From Cucumis sativus (lineage: Eukaryota; Streptophyta; Magnoliopsida; Cucurbitales; Cucurbitaceae): a stretch of 64,000 bases of DNA. Where the stretch lies: positions 22,224,307-22,288,306 of the forward strand of contig NC_026661.2 in the NCBI RefSeq assembly GCF_000004075.3. The letters run 5' to 3'. The notes under the pieces were generated by a model, which saw nothing but the letters and a program-made list of their open reading frames with translations, did no database searches and was not told the DNA's origin. The position numbers and the translations under genes are program-made. Position 1 is the first letter of the stretch. Every line of letters begins with the position of its first letter. Below are positions 47,730 to 64,000 of the stretch, one piece after another.

Positions 47730-50429
47730 TCCCTCCTGTTAAATTGCTTGATATATATTTTGAGTAGAAGTGTAATGTTAGAAGACTATAAAACTCATAA
47801 ACTAATTAAGACATCCTTTTAGATTACATGACAGCTGAAATTAGGATTAGTGCAAGTAAAAAGGAAACTATTGTCTGATATACATGAGTGAAAATAAAGT
47901 AGTATTTATTCATGGAACTTGACATATTAAATCAGGTTCCTTCCATAGAATCATATCAAAGAATTGAAAAGAGATAAAAGAATCTTCATTGAACAGTACG
48001 GAACAGCTAGAGGAGAGAGTGGTGGTGGGAGCTAATGCACGTCCTTCAAACCCACTTACGAGTTCAAGAATAGAAGAGCATTTTTAATGTTGCGCATACA
48101 TTTCCAATCAAAACCATTTATTCACTCCTGTTTCATCAAACAGATCAGTTTTCATCTTTTGATTTCTTAACGATTTTTTTTAACACAAAATCTAATGTTA
48201 ATTAGTCCAACGATACATAGAATTTAGTTTCAATTCGAGCATATAACTTAGTATATAAGGCACTAACCACCATATCTTAAAAGTTAAAAGGTTTGATTAT
48301 TATTCTATCTCTATTATCGATAAAGGAATCAATACATAAAAACCAGAGAAACAAAGTGTTGTTTGGAGAAGTAGACTTCTGGCACTCTTCAAAAGGCCAT
48401 AAGCATTTATGGCAAAATCATTAAAGAAATTTTATGGGCATAGAGTGGGAATCAAACCATAAAAAGGAAGCTAAAAAAAACAACTTTCTTTTACCATTGA
48501 TTTTGACAAAAAGTTATGAAATGTGTGTGATAAAAAAATCCTTTGTCTTGACTATTATACAACATGTGATCTCAGGCAATGAAAATAAGAGATATGATGA
48601 CTTGATCTTGCCTTTAAGTTATCCTTTTCTAACTTATAATCATATTTCATCTGTTAAAGTGTATTTTTTTCAACAATGACAACTAATTAAACACGATATT
48701 CGACTTTTGTTATGGAATTTAACCTAACAATTAAACCCCTTACGGCATGGTATGTCTTACACACTACCAAAACATCATTGACATGAATCCTTCTAAAAAC
48801 AAGTGTTTCATATACAGTTGGCACGTAATTCAAGGCATTTAAAAGAAACTTTACTTTACTCGGTTTGGTACATAATCTTTGTATGATACTCTACTCTAAA
48901 GCTTATATGGGTACTCCCTTTTCTTAATTAGTGTTGAATAGGGAGCTTAGTTAAGACTGCATTTAAAGGAACGTTGGTAGCATTATTATAGACTCATAGG
49001 AAAAGGAGTGTCATTAATGCTTGTCCAAAGGAAGCTCTCTAGTCTACTGCTTAAAGTGCTTGATCAAGCTAAGGGACCTAGCGTTGGCGTGGTGCTCACT
49101 GCTCAGTTAAGTATGCTCTCAAGCTGACGTTGGGAATACTTTTGAATTAGTGCCATTTGCCAACCCAATCTAATTAAGTTAAGATTATATAATTGCTTTT
49201 GTGAAGGAATTCTGATGGTGTTTTGTAAGCAGATGGAGGGGATAACCAAAACCAAGTTTGGTTGGGGGGTTGGCTTTTGCAATGCTTGGCGCCCGAACAT
49301 GTGTCCTCCCGAATGGTTAGGCAACACAACATTCTTCATTATGGTTTCCTCCTTTGAGGAAATGCCTTTTGTAAAATTCCCAAATTTGAGAGTAGTGATT
49401 AGATGGGATTTATGTGACATATGGATATTAGTGTCTCAAACATGCATGGATTTGCAGTTAGCTTTAGTAAAAAATCGCAATAATGGTGGGTCAGGGTGTC
49501 TTCTCAAAAAGTGCATTTATCAATTTCATGTACATGCAACTCAAACAATGTAAAAGGAAAAAAGATGCTTCTTTTTAAGTTAATTACATTAAAGATGAAC
49601 ACCTATTTGATGTATTAATTTGTTTTATATGGGAAAAATATGCACAGACACTCCTTTTCTCTCTCACGTCTCATTTTGAAAAGAAGAAAAAAAATTAAAG
49701 TTAGAAAGATTGTAAGGAATATTTGAAAGATGAGCATTTCAATATTAAGTCAAGGAGAACATCATATGAGTGAATGTTGTGATGGTAGTGGTAAAGTGGC
49801 GAAAGTCATGGGTGTAGTGGTGGGGGTGGTTGAATTAGATGTGTTTATGTTGTATTGATTTGTTTGACTTTGGTCACATTATTTTGACTAAATTTATCTT
49901 TTTCCATACATTCTAAAGTCTAAAAAGGGATACAACCAACCAAACCACCGTTGCCAAATGGTTGCAAAGGGCCAAGAAGAATAATTGGAGACACATACAC
50001 CTTCTGTTTTGGTTCAACAGATAATAAATAAAACTTAGTTTCATCATTTTTAACTACTTTAATCAAGTAAGAGAAGTTGCTTTAAGAACAATACAAACCG
50101 AGTGTCGTAGACAATGAAATTATATTTCGTTTTAACCAACCCGTCCATGAATGTTGGAGATGAATACCCTTACATGAATACAACTTACTGAATAAAGCCA
50201 AAGGCAATTACATTATTAACGGTTAACACTACACAGTTTTATTGAGTACTTTCTTTAAATTACATGAGATAGAATTGGTTTGGAGAGAGAAAGAGCATGG
50301 GAACCTTCAATACATACACAGCTGAAGAACAACAATGACTTTATTCTACTTGATGACAATAATTCAACCATCTGCTTTAGAATTGCCACAATCCTGGTCC
50401 TACATGATTTTCCCGTCTTTGTGATGCAC

Positions 50430-52379
50430 TTACCTGCAAAGTGAAGCGAGTATACGACGAGGAGGGAGGAATGGCCTACGTGAGTGAAGGACAGCCCAAT
50501 TGTCAATCAGAAGAATATCACCTTTCTGCCAAGGAATGGCAACAGACTCCTCTTCCAGAATTCTCAAGCAGCCATAGATGATATCAGCTGGCAATGGAGT
50601 ACCGTCCCCAAACGTTACCGCCTTTACGGGATCGTTCCTTGCATCTTCCCAACCGGTGTAAGCTGCAACCATGCTATTAAACCAAATCTTGCGCTGTCGT
50701 ACTTTATCATGCTTGATGGCTGGGATTGGACCCATTACTGTTTTCACTCCATCTTTTAACCACTCCAACTTCATTCCCAACTTAGCTGCCCTGTTGAACG
50801 TTTAGAATTGTTAAACCGACTTGTCAAGTCTAAGTTCTTGTACAAACTGCAAATAAAGCATTTTTGAAGAAATTTGAGATAGAATACAAAAGATAAAGGT
50901 TAGGTGCAAAGATGTTTGATAAGATGTAGATTCTAGTAAGACCAAGTGTTCATAGGTATTATCGTGCAGTGAAACACATTTGATTGTCGTGGAAATAAAT
51001 CCTCATCTTTTCAAGTAACTCAATTTCTTGCTTAAAAAATATGCAACTTTTATGCATTCTAACATGATTTCAAATCAAATAAAGCATCAGTATGTGGCTT
51101 TCCTCTGTCCTCACTTTGAAGTAACTTTCTTAGTCCACGTTCAACCGCATTCACCTAGCAAATCTAAATGTTGCTGAAACAGTGGAAGTTACAGCCAATA
51201 TAATAATATAAATAAGCTACTTTCAGCATCAATCGTTTGGGTTAAATTATAAAAACTGCCATTGATTTTGTCGTTCGTCTAAAAACCACTCTTATTCTTT
51301 CAAATGATCGATATTAACTTTAATCTTTCCTAACTCTTTCAAAACAATCTTCAATGTATAAAATTCTGAAAGATTTCTACTTCAAAATAATTTTGAAATG
51401 GTAAGGAAGTTTTTTCTTCTTTGGTGAGGGGTTGGATTTGATCATGAACCTTTCTTCAGCAATGCTCTTATCGTGAGTCAAGAATGTAGATTTCCAACCA
51501 CGGCCAATTGGAGATGATGGATCATCATCTTCTCCCAACACGCGAGTGTAAATTAGGCCCTGTTCCTCCAACCTCTCAACAAACTCTGGATATTTCTCTT
51601 TCACTCTCTCATAAACAACATGACTGAGAACAATGGGTGTTTCTCCACCACTTCTAGGCTCTACTTCACAATAGAAAAACAGCTTGGCAGGGAATTCAGG
51701 CACCTGAAACGTACAAAAACCCCACTTCGTTCTTTCAATTTCAGACTTCACCACCAAAACACAGTATCAACCCATGATTTTCCCAGTATCTATGAAACTA
51801 AAAAGACTCTAACTAACCATCAAAGTGGTAAAATAGATTCTATTTCCACCGAACCCAAGCCAGATTATTTAAATAGTTAATTCTGAGCTACAAACTAAAC
51901 TAAGCTAAACTGCGCTAATTGGTAACCAATTCCCATTCATAGATATGAATAAAAAAGACCTTGTAGAATTTCCTAAAATCAAAATGCTCAAAAAAGGTGA
52001 GACAGAGGACAATGAGTACCTGGGCCAATTCGTGATGAAAAGGGATCTTCTGGTCTGGCGGGGACTCGTTGGCCGTGAAAACCCGACCAACGACCTTACT
52101 TCGAGGAGCTGCACCTCCAACGTAAGGAAACTCCTCGTAACCAAAGGCCTCAACGACGTCGTTGAAGTCGGACGCCGCTTCAACCGGAAAACCTCTGAAG
52201 AGTATGGCTCCGGAGTTGAGAATCAGGGAATCGATTGTTGATTTCTGGGCTTTGATGGCTTGAGCGAAGGACGAAACAGCGAAAGAAGCCGAAGACGGGG
52301 ATAAAACTAATGGGAAATAACTTGCAGGGTAGTGTTTCTGATGCGGAATTTGAATTTCCATTAAATTCTCAACGGCCAT
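50430..52379 (-). CDS. TauD/TfdA-family dioxygenase (clavaminate synthase-like, At3g21360 type)
   Basis: Non-haem Fe(II)/2-oxoglutarate-dependent oxygenase-like protein; the substrate of the plant members is unknown. Exons on the minus strand: 52379-52020, 51703-51450, 50790-50430; 975 nt, 324 aa. Iron ligands are visible as His115/His116-Glu117 in FHHELAQ and distal His307 in NWAVLHSRRPF, with the 2-oxoglutarate Arg in PPRRILASL. ILFRGFPV near residue 60 and GDILLIDNW near 295 are typical of the fold. The length matches the family. The stop TAA sits inside a perfect splice donor (CAG/GTAAGT), so a 3' intron that changes the last residue is conceivable. The gene is divergent from MMS19 across 558 bases. 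Confidence 0.93.
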
Positions 52380-52937
52380 GGTAGTTACTGATAAATTTGC
52401 AAGAACAGTTGGGCGGGGCTTGAATTCTGAGTTTGTGTTCAGGGTGGCGCTTGATGGTGAGGAGGCTGCGGCCCCAATACTATGTCACTAATAATAAATA
52501 GTCTTGTAACAATAAACCAAGCCATTGGGTTAATTTCAAGATGGTTTCAATCGAAGATTCCATTAGTTCGTTTTTAGAAAGTGCATTGTGTTGAGTATGG
52601 CTTGAAATCAAATCCTCGTTTGCAACTAGCTAAGTCACATTTGTGCATTGTTTGTTTTTGTTTGATGTTAACTTTTGTGCATTGTTTTTAATAGCTTTTT
52701 TCATTTTTAATTAATTTTAAGCACAAAAGGGTCCAAAAACATCTTAATAATAATTAAAGATAAAAAAGAAAAAGAAAAAGAGAAGTGGAAGGAGTAAGGG
52801 CTTAGGGTGCATAAAAATTGAGTCTTGAAGCTGAAAGGTGAAGTTTTAATTTTTAACATCCATTTTTATTGTAATTTCGTAAAGTCAGAAGCCCGAGCTT
52901 TCCCCCCACCAAGGTTGCGCGGCTTAAACCCGAAAAA
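52380..52937. promoter_or_regulatory. Shared divergent promoter region, dioxygenase/MMS19
   Basis: Only 558 bases separate the two start codons, so both promoters and leaders must fit here. There is a GC-richer patch near each end (52430-52480 and 52890-52940) with AT-rich DNA between. No clear TATA box stands out on either strand. Confidence 0.5.
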
Positions 52938-63928
<10,991 letters not shown>

Positions 63929-64000
63929 GTGTGTCTCAGTTTCTCTATTTACTTGATTTAGTAATTGTTTAATAATTTAGGATACCCTTCTTTTGAACGT

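Larger units (their letters stand above)
43909..50429. other. Convergent intergenic region, poly(A) polymerase to dioxygenase
   Basis: About 6.5 kb. The first 700 bases are probably 3' untranslated or downstream sequence of the polymerase, including the G-tract at 44372-44395. The rest is AT-rich with several microsatellites. An open frame of 112 codons at 49215-49553 has no recognisable domain and lies in mildly GC-richer, possibly repeat-derived DNA. The last stretch (50255-50429) is the 3' flank of the dioxygenase gene. No other gene is supported. Confidence 0.5.

Noticed and set aside
49262-49310. TTGGCGCCCGAACA at about 49285 resembles a retroviral tRNA-Lys primer-binding site
   Set aside because: The match stops after about 13 bases. 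No LTR ends or polypurine tract were seen nearby, and plant elements mostly use other primers. Treated as chance.
49215-49553. 112-codon open frame (MVFCKQMEGITKTKF...)
   Set aside because: No recognisable domain, no splice partners and no promoter signs; the region looks like degraded repeat DNA. Not called as a gene.

Overview
This is a stretch of a flowering-plant nuclear chromosome. It is AT-rich, its genes are split by many introns, and microsatellites and retroelement remnants lie between and inside them. The kinase and LINE sequences resemble those I remember from Cucurbitaceae (cucumber/melo type). That is recognition from memory, not a search result. I see no bacterial, viral or organellar block, no CRISPR array and no tRNA or rRNA gene.

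Layout. (1) 1-12664: three direct tandem copies of a malectin-like/LRR receptor kinase (LRR-I type). The first is cut by the window edge; the other two assemble into 13 in-frame exons each (875 and 878 aa). (2) 14702-17728 (+): GDSL esterase/lipase, five exons, 366 aa. (3) 18457-20984 (-): CHUP1/IPGA1-like coiled-coil protein, convergent with the GDSL gene. A small spliced upstream ORF lies in its leader. (4) 24053-27126 (+): RNA polymerase III subunit RPC7/RPC31, 204 aa. (5) 31445-33245 (-): IQ67-domain (IQD) calmodulin-binding protein, 426 aa. (6) 39472-43908 (+): nuclear poly(A) polymerase, 761 aa. (7) 50430-52379 (-): TauD/clavaminate-synthase-like dioxygenase, 324 aa. (8) 52938 to beyond the window end (+): MMS19, first nine exons, with introns swollen by LINE remnants and a hairpin repeat.

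The single-copy genes are mostly housekeeping: Pol III transcription, mRNA polyadenylation, and cytosolic Fe-S protein assembly/DNA metabolism. I see no functional cluster linking them. The kinase array is the one accessory-like, recently duplicated region. Coding exons were joined by hand using splice consensus and family similarity. For every complete gene the summed exon lengths are a multiple of three.

I did not find a convincing new biological system. The observations most worth checking are: loss of the conserved APE-motif glutamate in all three tandem kinases; two GC-AG introns supported by paralogue or family comparison, the second deciding the C-terminus of the poly(A) polymerase; a 49-codon spliced upstream ORF ahead of the CHUP1-like gene; a perfect 22-nt inverted repeat inside direct repeats in an MMS19 intron; and a five-run G-tract just downstream of the poly(A) polymerase.
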